A stretch of 19,177 nt of DNA from JBGSZX01 sp964640545 (GTDB lineage Bacteria; Bdellovibrionota; UBA2428), in contig CAZXHL010000045.1 in the NCBI GenBank assembly GCA_964640545.1, positions 1 through 19,177 on the forward strand, read 5' to 3'. Shown in pieces: positions 8,408-15,545 of this stretch. How positions within the stretch are numbered: position 1 is the stretch's first letter; every line of letters starts with the position of its first letter. Under the pieces are notes generated by a model. The model saw only the letters and a program-made list of their open reading frames with translations. It was not told the DNA's origin and searched no databases. The position numbers and the translations under genes are program-made.

Positions 8408-9190
8408 ATGAAAAGTTCACGCAGATGTTCGCCCTGGTCTATTTTAAGTGCCGTAATGATTTTATCACTAGCTCATTGTTCAGATGCAGCCCTACGGTCT
8501 GCTCTCTATGAGCCCTACCCCAATGAAGATACGGCTGTGCCCCCAAGCATTGAAGAATTCTTTGGGAAAAAAGATGAAAACTCCAGTGAGACATCTGTCG
8601 CGTCGGACAAAAACAAAGCAACATCCCTTGCCCTACCCCCTAACAGTGACGACCCGTTTAGCCGGGTTGACCCAAACTCCCCTAAGCCGGCTGAGCTCGC
8701 GGCTCTCGCCTTCGAAAAAGCCTGGGATCTTTCCATTGAAAATTCATCAGCTCTAGCAGAAGCTCTTAGCCACTTGTCTTCGGTTCCTAGTTCAGCCGAC
8801 GATAGCCAGCTCGACATTTCAAAATTGGTCCTTAGCATCAATCTCAAAACGACTCGAATTGATCGCGATGCGGGAGAGCGACACCTCAGAGGTGAGCTTG
8901 TGTTGGAACAACCTGAGGGCCGAAACGGTCAGGCTGTGGAGCTTGTCCTAAGAAATATTGGACCAGTGGTTTATACCGCCACACCAAGCCATGACCTTAT
9001 GCAGGCAAGATTTAGAATCAACAGCAAGCTTAGCCTTAAGCTTGAACTCAGCAGGTACCCGACCTTTAAATTCGAGGACATCAAAAACAACCCTTGGAGC
9101 GGAACGATAAGTATCGTCGATACATATTCAAGAGGCTCTAAAGAAACGAAAGTCGGAAAAATTACAGGATACGTGTTGCCCCTAAAGTGA
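8408..9190 (+). CDS. Predicted lipoprotein, unknown function
   Basis: I start at the ATG at 8408, not the GTG at 8384, because it gives a clean lipoprotein signal: basic MKSSRR, a hydrophobic stretch, then LAHC as lipobox, with Cys about 24 residues in. The GTG codon would also lie upstream of the predicted sigma-54 transcript start. GAGG at 8393-8396 is 11 nt upstream of the ATG. The mature protein of about 235 residues has a low-complexity Ser/Pro/Asp-rich linker (roughly residues 30-85), a helical segment, and a C-terminal beta-rich domain with alternating charged and hydrophobic strands (from about residue 135). I recognise no enzymatic motif. It is likely a membrane-anchored periplasmic or surface lipoprotein. 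It is the first of three lipoprotein genes in a row. Confidence 0.85.
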   Translation: MKSSRRCSPWSILSAVMILSLAHCSDAALRSALYEPYPNEDTAVPPSIEEFFGKKDENSSETSVASDKNKATSLALPPNSDDPFSRVDPNSPKPAELAALAFEKAWDLSIENSSALAEALSHLSSVPSSADDSQLDISKLVLSINLKTTRIDRDAGERHLRGELVLEQPEGRNGQAVELVLRNIGPVVYTATPSHDLMQARFRINSKLSLKLELSRYPTFKFEDIKNNPWSGTISIVDTYSRGSKETKVGKITGYVLPLK

Positions 9191-9301
9191 TCAATCTTTA
9201 GACAGCTGCCTGTTAGTTGTTAAGACACCTCATTTGAGAAGCCCCAACGGAATACAAATAAATCTATTTGTTTCAAGCACTTAAGCACATCGCCAATCTT
9301 C

Positions 9302-9317
9302 TGGCATACCCCCTGCA
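9302..9317 (+). promoter_or_regulatory. Sigma-54 (-24/-12) promoter of the lipoprotein at 9346
   Basis: TGGCATAccccCTGCA keeps the invariant GG (9303-9304) and GC (9315-9316) at canonical sigma-54 spacing, with TGGCA and TGCA intact. The predicted start is near 9328, about 18 nt upstream of the ATG at 9346. This matches the geometry of the promoter at 8366, which strengthens both calls. Confidence 0.6.
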
Positions 9318-9345
9318 TGATAGGGGTCAGAGGATTTTAAGGGCT

Positions 9346-10083
9346 ATGAGAACACTAAAAAACAGAAAGATTTTTCCAGCTATCATGCTTCTGGCATTGG
9401 CAGCTTGTGGAGCACAAATCGAGGAAGACGGAACTGGTGGTAATTCCAACAGTTCAACCGGCGTACCTGCCGGATCCCTCAGCTCTGTTCGGTATTGCAC
9501 CGACAACGAAATCACAGCCTCAAGCCAATCAAAACTATCTGGATTCTTCAGTACTATAGTTAGTGGCCTCGAAGGCGCTCCTACTTTCTGCCACGAATTC
9601 AACGGCGTTGGGAACAATGTCGATGCCAACCTAATGATTGAATACGAAGATCGTTACGGGATTCGTTCTGTGAAATTTACTTCTGAAAGTGTGATCGCCA
9701 GCCAGGTTAACACTGTAAACAACGAAATCATTGCCGAAGCTATCTTTAGAGATGGATACGGATTGGTAAAAATCATCGCTAGAGGCCCTGAATCTACTGG
9801 AGTTCTTAGCGGTCAGATTCGTTACTACAATTTTCCAAGCTTTGAAGAAGCGTTAAACGATGCGATTGAAGCAATTCGAGAAGAATGCCAAAGCGGAGAA
9901 AAATCCGTCTATGAGTGCCTTGGTTACACTTACCCAACACATTGGTGGAACCAGCCTGTTCACACAACAGAAGGTCAGCAGATGCTAGAAATGGCGAAAG
10001 AATTTATGAGAACGGGTTCTGGAAAGTACACGGTTCTCGGAGCAATAGAATTGGATATCGGTCAAACAACTTGGCCGTTTTAA
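9346..10083 (+). CDS. Predicted lipoprotein, Cys-rich, unknown function
   Basis: The start at the ATG at 9346 yields MRTLKNRKIF, a hydrophobic core and the lipobox LAAC, a textbook type II signal peptide. The upstream frame back to 9268 would bury that signal and precede the predicted transcript start. AGAGGA at 9329-9334 and AAGGG at 9339-9343 are possible ribosome binding sites. The mature protein of about 225 residues begins with a Gly/Ser/Asn linker and has four further cysteines (RYC, TFC, EEC, YEC), which could form two disulfides in the periplasm. The middle part looks beta-rich (DRYGIRSVKF onwards) and the end is helical and acidic. No known family was recognised. The next lipoprotein gene starts 41 nt after the stop, so the two are probably cotranscribed from the sigma-54-type promoter at 9302. 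Confidence 0.85.
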   Translation: MRTLKNRKIFPAIMLLALAACGAQIEEDGTGGNSNSSTGVPAGSLSSVRYCTDNEITASSQSKLSGFFSTIVSGLEGAPTFCHEFNGVGNNVDANLMIEYEDRYGIRSVKFTSESVIASQVNTVNNEIIAEAIFRDGYGLVKIIARGPESTGVLSGQIRYYNFPSFEEALNDAIEAIREECQSGEKSVYECLGYTYPTHWWNQPVHTTEGQQMLEMAKEFMRTGSGKYTVLGAIELDIGQTTWPF

Positions 10084-10124
10084 TTAGTTAGATAATTTTT
10101 TGAGGGATTTGAGGGGAAATGAAA

Positions 10125-10742
10125 ATGAAAAACTTTAAACTTATAAGCAGAATGTTAGGACTATCAGCCCTACTTATGTTGAATGCTTGTGGTGGGGATG
10201 ATGACCTCTACAACAATCAATACTACAACAGCTTAGCTCAAGCCTGCGGCACTAATATGCCGATGAACTCTGCCTACACACAAACGGTGCGCGGCCAAGA
10301 GGCTGGTGGCGGATTGCTAGATCTGATGATTTACGGAGATGGTTCTGGCGCAGTTGGTGCTATTGGAGAACTGTACATTCCCAGCTTAGACGCTATTGGA
10401 ATCTTCTCCAATCAATTGGGCTCTCAGTATTTCGACCCCAACTACTACAACGGTGGCTACATCGACAACTACTACGGTAATACAAACGGTCAATACGGGA
10501 ATAACTATTACAATGGTAACGTAGGCGGGCAGTTGCGAACTTGCGTCAGCTCTAATGGAATATCTGGCTACATGGAAACCGACGGAGTTGCTGATAGAAT
10601 CTCTATCCAACTTCAAGGCTCTAATGTGAGCTTAGTTCCAGACAACACAAGCTATGCTCAGCCGACGATACAGAATCAGTACATCGATGGCGACTGGATC
10701 CTATCTGTAGGTGGTCAAGGTTCTGCAAGATTGTCATTCTAA
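10125..10742 (+). CDS. Predicted Asn/Tyr/Gly-rich lipoprotein
   Basis: Two in-frame ATGs occur, at 10119 and 10125. The second is preferred because GAGGGG at 10111-10116 is then 8 nt away rather than 2. The N-terminus (MKNFKLISRM, a hydrophobic core, LNAC) is a lipoprotein signal, followed by an acidic GGDDD stretch after the Cys; Asp next to the +1 Cys can influence membrane sorting in enterics, which is not established here. The centre (about nt 10430-10530) is a low-complexity run of YYN, GG and NNYY units. Two more cysteines (QAC, RTC) flank this zone and could pair. The C-terminus is beta-rich and ends in a Gly-rich strand with terminal Phe. The function is unknown; a surface or envelope role is inferred. 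It follows the previous lipoprotein by 41 nt and precedes tsaB by 42 nt. Confidence 0.85.
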   Translation: MKNFKLISRMLGLSALLMLNACGGDDDLYNNQYYNSLAQACGTNMPMNSAYTQTVRGQEAGGGLLDLMIYGDGSGAVGAIGELYIPSLDAIGIFSNQLGSQYFDPNYYNGGYIDNYYGNTNGQYGNNYYNGNVGGQLRTCVSSNGISGYMETDGVADRISIQLQGSNVSLVPDNTSYAQPTIQNQYIDGDWILSVGGQGSARLSF

Positions 10743-10748
10743 TTTAGA

Positions 10749-10778
10749 TTGAAAACTTGAGAAGACTCGCCTTATATA
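10749..10778 (+). promoter_or_regulatory. Possible sigma-70-type promoter for tsaB
   Basis: TTGAAA (10749-10754) and TATATA (10773-10778) are separated by 18 nt. A start 6-8 nt downstream falls at or next to the GTG start codon at 10785, which would make the tsaB message leaderless or nearly so. The -10 overlaps a 16-nt palindrome (10768-10783), so the signal could be partly fortuitous. Confidence 0.35.
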
Positions 10779-10783
10779 AGGCG
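10768..10783. repeat. 16-nt perfect palindrome just before the tsaB start
   Basis: CGCCTTATATAAGGCG is perfectly self-complementary. GAGAA at 10759-10763 and TTCTC at 10789-10793 can extend the pairing across the GTG start codon. No T-run follows, so it is not an evident terminator. It could be an operator over the putative -10 or a fold that hides the AAGG at 10778-10781. Confidence 0.5.
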
Positions 10784-10784
10784 G

Positions 10785-11375
10785 GTGATTCTCGTACTCA
10801 GCACCCTCTCAACTATCGCACGCTGCCTGGTCATAGATAAGACTAAGCAGCGTGTTTTGTTTTTTAAGGAAATCAAACAAGAGACCGGACAGTCTTTGTC
10901 CGATGAACTATCCAAGGTACTTACTGAACTTCTGAAGGAAGCCGATCTCGAACTCAAAGACTTTCATGCGATCTATGTATTCACGGGCCCCGGTGCCTTC
11001 ACCGGTCTCCGAATCGGAGTGAACTTTGCTCGCGGCTTAGCGATGGCTGCGAAAATCCCCCTTCTCGGCCTTCCAACTTCATTGATTTCAGAAGAAGACT
11101 TCTTCATCCCGATGCGCCCTCTTATCGCTCGAGAGATGGATGCGAATGAGCTACTCGAATCCAAGATGGAGTTCCTAAGAATTTCTCAGGATGGATCGAG
11201 CGATTTGGAAAAACCAAATAGGAATTCAAGCATTAAAGGAACTAAAGAAAATTGGATATGGCCATCAGACCAAGAAGTCTTGGCCGCACTCGGCAAGAGC
11301 AGCTCTGAAAATCAAGCCATAGATATTAACTATGGGATCAACCCAAAAATTTCTGGGAAAGTCGCAGCCCACTAA
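10785..11375 (+). CDS. tsaB: tRNA t6A biosynthesis protein TsaB (YeaZ)
   Basis: TsaB is the ASKHA-fold partner of TsaD in the complex that puts threonylcarbamoyl on A37 of ANN-decoding tRNAs in the cytosol. The diagnostic motif FTGPGAFTGLRIG followed by a helix (NFARGLAMA) and LGLPTSL lies at residues ~66-105, as in the family. The N-terminus MILVLSTLST matches the usual opening strand and loop, which supports the GTG at 10785 as start. At 196 residues it is shorter than the usual ~220-235; the shortage is in the poorly conserved C-terminal half. It follows three lipoprotein genes by 42 nt but is functionally unrelated to them and may have its own promoter. It converges on the minus-strand operon with 30 nt between stops; I see no clear terminator there. 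Confidence 0.88.
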   Translation: MILVLSTLSTIARCLVIDKTKQRVLFFKEIKQETGQSLSDELSKVLTELLKEADLELKDFHAIYVFTGPGAFTGLRIGVNFARGLAMAAKIPLLGLPTSLISEEDFFIPMRPLIAREMDANELLESKMEFLRISQDGSSDLEKPNRNSSIKGTKENWIWPSDQEVLAALGKSSSENQAIDINYGINPKISGKVAAH

Positions 11376-11405
11376 ACTAGCTACAGCCAGGTCCAAGCAT
11401 TGAAG

Positions 11406-12089
11406 TTATGCCGGACTCAAACCCAAGAACATCAAGATTGATTCGATCACAAGCAAGCCTGACCAAATGGCAAATGTTGATGGAATCGCTCCCGGCTGTT
11501 TCATCGCCAAAACCGCATTCTTCAACATTTTCGCTAGATAAAAAAGGACAACAAACTCAATGAACATCAAAGCGATAGCGTTAGAAAGGAAGAACCCCAG
11601 GAGTACCCCCCAATGCGCATAGGCCGAGAAGATCAGAATTCTAGAAAACTTTATTTCTTGCTCAAGCCCCCAAGCTTTAACGAACAAGTAGACCAGTGAG
11701 CTAAAAAATACGATCTTTAGCACCGCCATCAACGGAGCGAAGATCATAGGAAAATACAAAATGTTTAATACAACCCAAAAAACAAAACCCAGAATGCCAG
11801 CTTCATCATTCGGCATTGAGCCAGAAAGCTGAGGCTGATTTGCCATCGCCCTCATAAGCTCATCAAACACGGTGCTAATCCCTGAGGCAAAAACCTGTGC
11901 AGTCTGGGGCATCCCAGCAAAATCTCTCAAAGTCACAATCAGGACAAAAACAAAAATGCCTTTAAACAAGAGCCAGTTCGAAGCTTTCATCCAGGAATCG
12001 CCAATAAGGGTGTCTGCAAACAAAAATGGATGGCGTAAAAAATGAAAAAGGTCCTGAAATGGATGAGAACGATTTAATACTGGTTCCAC
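11406..12089 (-). CDS. YIP1-like multi-spanning inner-membrane protein
   Basis: This 227-residue protein has about five hydrophobic segments: WLLFKGIFVFVLIV, LGFVFWVVLNILYF, LKIVFFSSLVYLFV, GVLLGFFLSNAIALMFI with FVVLFYLA, and a last one near the C-terminus. A Pro-containing helix pair and an aromatic N-terminal amphipathic segment (HPFQDLFHFLRHPFLF) resemble the YIP1 family. The start is GTG at 12087-12089, with GAGG 7 nt upstream. It is the last gene of the ABC operon, 18 nt after the GldG-like gene, so it probably assists or is co-regulated with that exporter. A transport role is not shown by the sequence, and the family call rests on topology and general pattern only. Confidence 0.65.
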   Translation of the reverse strand: MEPVLNRSHPFQDLFHFLRHPFLFADTLIGDSWMKASNWLLFKGIFVFVLIVTLRDFAGMPQTAQVFASGISTVFDELMRAMANQPQLSGSMPNDEAGILGFVFWVVLNILYFPMIFAPLMAVLKIVFFSSLVYLFVKAWGLEQEIKFSRILIFSAYAHWGVLLGFFLSNAIALMFIEFVVLFYLAKMLKNAVLAMKQPGAIPSTFAIWSGLLVIESILMFLGLSPA

Positions 12090-12107
12090 TTCAAGACCTC
12101 ACTCTCA

Positions 12108-13862
12108 TTAGGCTACGATAGACTTTCTACGTGCCGCCTTGACACCAAACACAATAAACAAGCCTGCAACAATCAACACAAATCCCCAAACTTTCCGAAT
12201 GTCTTGGACCGTAATTTGAAGGTAAGTCTGACGAATGTCTTTGGGCCGAATCCCTATCAATTCCTGATCTTGCAAAAGATAGTTTACTGAGTTGGAAAAC
12301 AAATCAATATTCCCCGCATTTTTAACCACACCGTTTACAACGAAAAGATCATTCGAGAAAACAATCTGCCTAGCCACAGTGACCGCAGCTTTCTTGGCCT
12401 CATACTCCTCGTGAGTCTGCCCAATATGATCCATATGATTGTGTCCACTATGATCGTGCCCACCATGATCATGTCCATCGTGAGAGTCTTGAGCATAAGC
12501 GCTTGGGAAAAGATCAAAATTAAAGTTGAAGGAACTTTGATTGTCTTCTCCTCCGTCTTCAACGGTCGGTTTTTCTGGGGAGGTTTCCGCCGCAGGCTTC
12601 ATGTTTCTTTCAATCAAGATCGCAATCGGAAGAGGTCCCTTAATGTCGGTGCCTGATGGTGTGATGTCTCGAATGCTTTTGATGTCGCCCGATTTCGCAT
12701 AGGTGCGCGCCTCCGAAGAGACAAAAGTCTTAACCGTGAGTCCTGATTTTGTCTCTACAGGAACTCGAATTGAAGTGGTCTCAGGAAACAATGTGGTGAT
12801 TCCAAACGATTCCGTAACATCAACATCATTAGCGTAGTTTCGAGTCCCAATAACCACTGGGTTTTGTCGGCTATAGGGGTCCACAAGCAAATCGTTTCTA
12901 AGTTCGACACCGAATTCTTTGAGAGATTGCTTCCACTCACTTGGAGTACGCGGCCCGAATAGATTCAGCATCGCTCCTCCCTTTTCTGCAAAAACTTCGA
13001 TCATCTTCAACTCTCGCTCAAGCGGAGCATTCTTTGGTCCAACGTTTACAAGAAGCTCACACTCCCCTGGAATTTTCTCAACACTAACTAGAACGGTTTC
13101 TTTCACCAAATAGTTAGACCCCTCGAGTGACTCTTTCAGGGTCTTCAAGCCCTGAGGACCAGAGTCTGAAATACTAGACTGACCGTGCCCGGACACAAAA
13201 CAAAGCGTCTTCTTCTGACCTTTAATCGCCTGAATGATGGCGTTTGTGATCTGTTCCTCTCCTTTGTTGTCGGAGAAGTTCTCGACGCGAGATTCCCTAC
13301 CAGACTTTACGGCCTTGATCACGATGATGTTGTCTCGCTTAATATTGTCCGCCTCTGCTTCTGCGCTAAACTCATTGGGATTGAAAATTTCTAGTTTCAA
13401 TTTCCCGTTGGCTGCGATTTTATAATTTTCAAGCACATCCCTAACATTCAAGTTTGGCGACATACGAGTGACGTTGGTCGAATAAACTCTCATCAAGACT
13501 TCACCCTCTAGGCCGCCAAGAATCTTAATGGTTTGATCACTTAAAGTATGCAGCTGATTGGCCGTAAGATCTTTCTTGATATTTTTCTTAACCGCTATCC
13601 AGTTGATGAAACCCAAAATGAGAAACGAGGCTAAGGCCATCATAACCAAACTAAGTCCAAACTGGGTGCTTCTTTGTTTGATCCATAATTTTAATCGATC
13701 AAGACTAAAGACAAACCATAAAATGAGCCCCACCACCGAAAGACCGAGCAATACAAGATACGAAATGCCATCAATGGCGAAGGAAGGGAAGAACGCCCAT
13801 ACAACGACAATTCCAAATAAAGACCCAAGAAAAAGACGGGATCCAACTTTTGCTAAATTCAT
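12108..13862 (-). CDS. GldG-like ABC transporter auxiliary protein with His-rich insert
   Basis: I start at the ATG at 13862, which has GGAGG 8 nt upstream; the ribosome binding site is embedded in the last codons of the permease gene, whose TAG is 2 nt before this ATG, suggesting translational coupling. The protein (584 residues) has two N-terminal membrane helices, a third at LVMMALASFLILGFI, then the large extracytoplasmic domain typical of GldG/ABC_transp_aux proteins (LTANQLHTLSDQT, and later FVSGHGQ), and a C-terminal helix (VWGFVLIVAGLFIVFG). GldG normally works with GldF and GldA; in Bacteroidetes they are linked to gliding and secretion, while elsewhere the substrate is unknown. Near the C-terminus (nt ~12410-12490) there is an unusual insertion with nine His in 25 residues (SHDGHDHGGHDH and onwards), a likely metal-binding patch. 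AYAQ just before it resembles a signal-peptidase site. Confidence 0.88.
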   Translation of the reverse strand: MNLAKVGSRLFLGSLFGIVVVWAFFPSFAIDGISYLVLLGLSVVGLILWFVFSLDRLKLWIKQRSTQFGLSLVMMALASFLILGFINWIAVKKNIKKDLTANQLHTLSDQTIKILGGLEGEVLMRVYSTNVTRMSPNLNVRDVLENYKIAANGKLKLEIFNPNEFSAEAEADNIKRDNIIVIKAVKSGRESRVENFSDNKGEEQITNAIIQAIKGQKKTLCFVSGHGQSSISDSGPQGLKTLKESLEGSNYLVKETVLVSVEKIPGECELLVNVGPKNAPLERELKMIEVFAEKGGAMLNLFGPRTPSEWKQSLKEFGVELRNDLLVDPYSRQNPVVIGTRNYANDVDVTESFGITTLFPETTSIRVPVETKSGLTVKTFVSSEARTYAKSGDIKSIRDITPSGTDIKGPLPIAILIERNMKPAAETSPEKPTVEDGGEDNQSSFNFNFDLFPSAYAQDSHDGHDHGGHDHSGHNHMDHIGQTHEEYEAKKAAVTVARQIVFSNDLFVVNGVVKNAGNIDLFSNSVNYLLQDQELIGIRPKDIRQTYLQITVQDIRKVWGFVLIVAGLFIVFGVKAARRKSIVA

Positions 13863-13864
13863 TT

Positions 13865-14650
13865 CTAGGCCCTCCAAGAACGGCTCTCAATGGAGCGATT
13901 AGTTAGGAACAAAAAGAAGACAATATAACTAAGGAACATCACGACCGACTTCAGCTCAAGACTTCCCTTGGCGAAGGTCGTAAACTGCTCACTTACCGAC
14001 ATCTGCTTGATGACTTGCTGAAGCACCCCCGTGGTCGACTCAGACCAGATAGAAATCAAAGTCAGTCCAAAAATACTAAAGAAGGTAAAGACCAAGGCGA
14101 TCAACTGACTCTCCGTCACACTAGACCAGAAGGTTCCGATTGAAACATAGGTTAGAGAAATGAGAACCAATCCAATGTAGGTAGAAACCACAATCCCCAG
14201 ATCCGGCCCCGCACTCTGTGCGCCTTCTTGGCTAAAGAAAAACAGGAAGGACGGAAAAACCAGAGTCATCGCCAGCATAATCAATACGATACTCGCCGCG
14301 CCCCAAAACTTTGCGAGAACCAAATCCATAGTTTTCACAGGTGACGTCATGAGAAGCGAAAGCGTGTTCTGTGATGACTCCGTCGTGAAGAGTCTCATAG
14401 TAAAAAACGGAATCATGATGAGCAAAAGCACATGTGTTTGGGAGTAGAAAGCTTCAGCCAATCGATCGATCGTGATCTGAGGGGATGCTGCAAACTGAGA
14501 TTGCTGCGTGTACATTAAATAACTTTGCAAGAAAGAGTTGAAGACAAGCCCCATAAAGAAGACAAACATGCCAATAAACACATAAGCCAACGGGGTGTAA
14601 AAATAACTTCTGAATTCTCGCTTGAATATGGTGTTAAAAGTTCTAAACAT
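13865..14650 (-). CDS. ABC-2 type permease, GldF-like
   Basis: This is the permease of the ABC export system: 261 residues with an N-terminal amphipathic segment (FKREFRSYFYTPLAYVF), six predicted membrane helices, and the ABC-2 pattern of a long extracytoplasmic loop after helix 1 (about residues 38-70) followed by a RLFTTESSQNTLSLLMTSPV coupling-helix region. That segment is characteristic of GldF/NosY-like permeases. The ATG at 14650 is preceded by a strong GGGAGGGAG ribosome binding site. The ATPase gene ends 21 nt upstream and the GldG-like gene begins 2 nt after this stop, so the three form one complex and one transcript. The exported or extruded substrate is not evident. Confidence 0.9.
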   Translation of the reverse strand: MFRTFNTIFKREFRSYFYTPLAYVFIGMFVFFMGLVFNSFLQSYLMYTQQSQFAASPQITIDRLAEAFYSQTHVLLLIMIPFFTMRLFTTESSQNTLSLLMTSPVKTMDLVLAKFWGAASIVLIMLAMTLVFPSFLFFFSQEGAQSAGPDLGIVVSTYIGLVLISLTYVSIGTFWSSVTESQLIALVFTFFSIFGLTLISIWSESTTGVLQQVIKQMSVSEQFTTFAKGSLELKSVVMFLSYIVFFLFLTNRSIESRSWRA

Positions 14651-14671
14651 TTCTAAGCTCCCTCCCTCTCG

Positions 14672-15415
14672 CTAAACATTTAGCTGAGTGTGTGCAATGC
14701 TTTCACCAGCTACAATTTTTAAATAAGCCTGTTCCAGAGTGTCTCCACCACTATTAGCCGTAAGATTTTCGATCGTATCGTTCACCATAACTTTGCCATG
14801 GTTAATCAACAGAACCTTTTGGCAAGTCATAACGACTTCTGGAAGAATGTGTGTAGACAAAATCACGGTATGAGTTCCCGAAAGGTCTTTGATCAGATTG
14901 CGGATCTCAACAATCTGTACCGGATCCAATCCAACCGTCGGCTCATCAAGAATCACAACTTCCGGGTCATGTACCAAAGCTTGGGCAATACCCACCCGTT
15001 GTTTAAAACCCTTGGAGAGAGTGCCAATGATTCGCTTGGCGTTAACATGCAAAGCACATCGATCCATGACGTAATCGACTCTTTCTTTTCTTTTTGCACT
15101 GGGAACCAATTTCAAGTCCGCAACGTATTCCAAATATTCTCGAACACGCATTTCCAAATACAAAGGAGGTAACTCTGGTAGGTAACCAACTCTCTTCTTC
15201 ACTTCCATCGGCTCTTCGAAGACGTCGAAGCCGGCAACCTTCACACTGCCCGAAGTCGCTGGCATGTAAGCACTGAGTATTTTCATAGTGGTTGATTTTC
15301 CAGCACCGTTGGGACCAAGAAGCCCTAAGATGTCTCCCTTCGGAACATCAAAGGACAAGTCCTGTACGGCTGAGAAATCCCCGTAGTTTTTCACAAGATT
15401 TTTAACTTCAATCAT
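14672..15415 (-). CDS. ABC transporter ATPase, GldA/NosF-like
   Basis: This cytosolic ATPase powers the adjacent permease. Starting at the ATG at 15415 (MIEVKNLVKNYG), 247 residues show Walker A GPNGAGKST (about residues 36-44), the Q-loop region (GYLPELPPLYLEM, where Glu/Pro replaces the usual Gln, as in GldA/NosF relatives), signature LSKGFKQR, Walker B VVILDEPTVGLDP, and the switch His in STHILPEV. GGAGG lies 5 nt before the ATG; the longer frame to 15481 lacks such a site and starts before the conserved domain. It is the first gene of the four-gene minus-strand operon. An upstream TTGACA (15455-15460, minus strand) with a weak -10 at 15431-15436 could drive it. Confidence 0.92.
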   Translation of the reverse strand: MIEVKNLVKNYGDFSAVQDLSFDVPKGDILGLLGPNGAGKSTTMKILSAYMPATSGSVKVAGFDVFEEPMEVKKRVGYLPELPPLYLEMRVREYLEYVADLKLVPSAKRKERVDYVMDRCALHVNAKRIIGTLSKGFKQRVGIAQALVHDPEVVILDEPTVGLDPVQIVEIRNLIKDLSGTHTVILSTHILPEVVMTCQKVLLINHGKVMVNDTIENLTANSGGDTLEQAYLKIVAGESIAHTQLNV

Positions 15416-15430
15416 GGGTTCCTCCAAAAT

Positions 15431-15460
15431 AATCAATGATTTGAGCATCCTAAGTGTCAA
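15431..15460 (-). promoter_or_regulatory. Weak candidate promoter of the ABC operon
   Basis: On the minus strand an exact TTGACA (15455-15460) is followed after 18 nt by TTGATT (15431-15436), a poor -10. The position, about 16 nt before the ATG at 15415, would fit a short leader. A second TTGACT lies about 20 nt further upstream. The call rests mainly on the -35. Confidence 0.28.
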
Positions 15461-15545
15461 GCTCCCCACGTTTAAAGTCAAGAGCTCCTCACCTATTTTG
15501 AAATTCCGGGTTACAATGAAATTCTGACATAAGGAAGCTTAAGTT

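Noticed and set aside
9255..9270. CAAATA-AATC-TATTTG hairpin followed by TTT as terminator of the first lipoprotein gene
   Set aside because: The stem is only six AT-rich pairs and the T-run is three long; too weak to call.
14798..15172. 124-residue plus-strand frame opposite the ABC ATPase
   Set aside because: It is a shadow of the ATPase gene, whose Walker A, signature and Walker B motifs are intact.
15512..15517. TACAAT as -10 for the HDOD gene
   Set aside because: No acceptable -35 lies 16-18 nt upstream and there is no extended -10.
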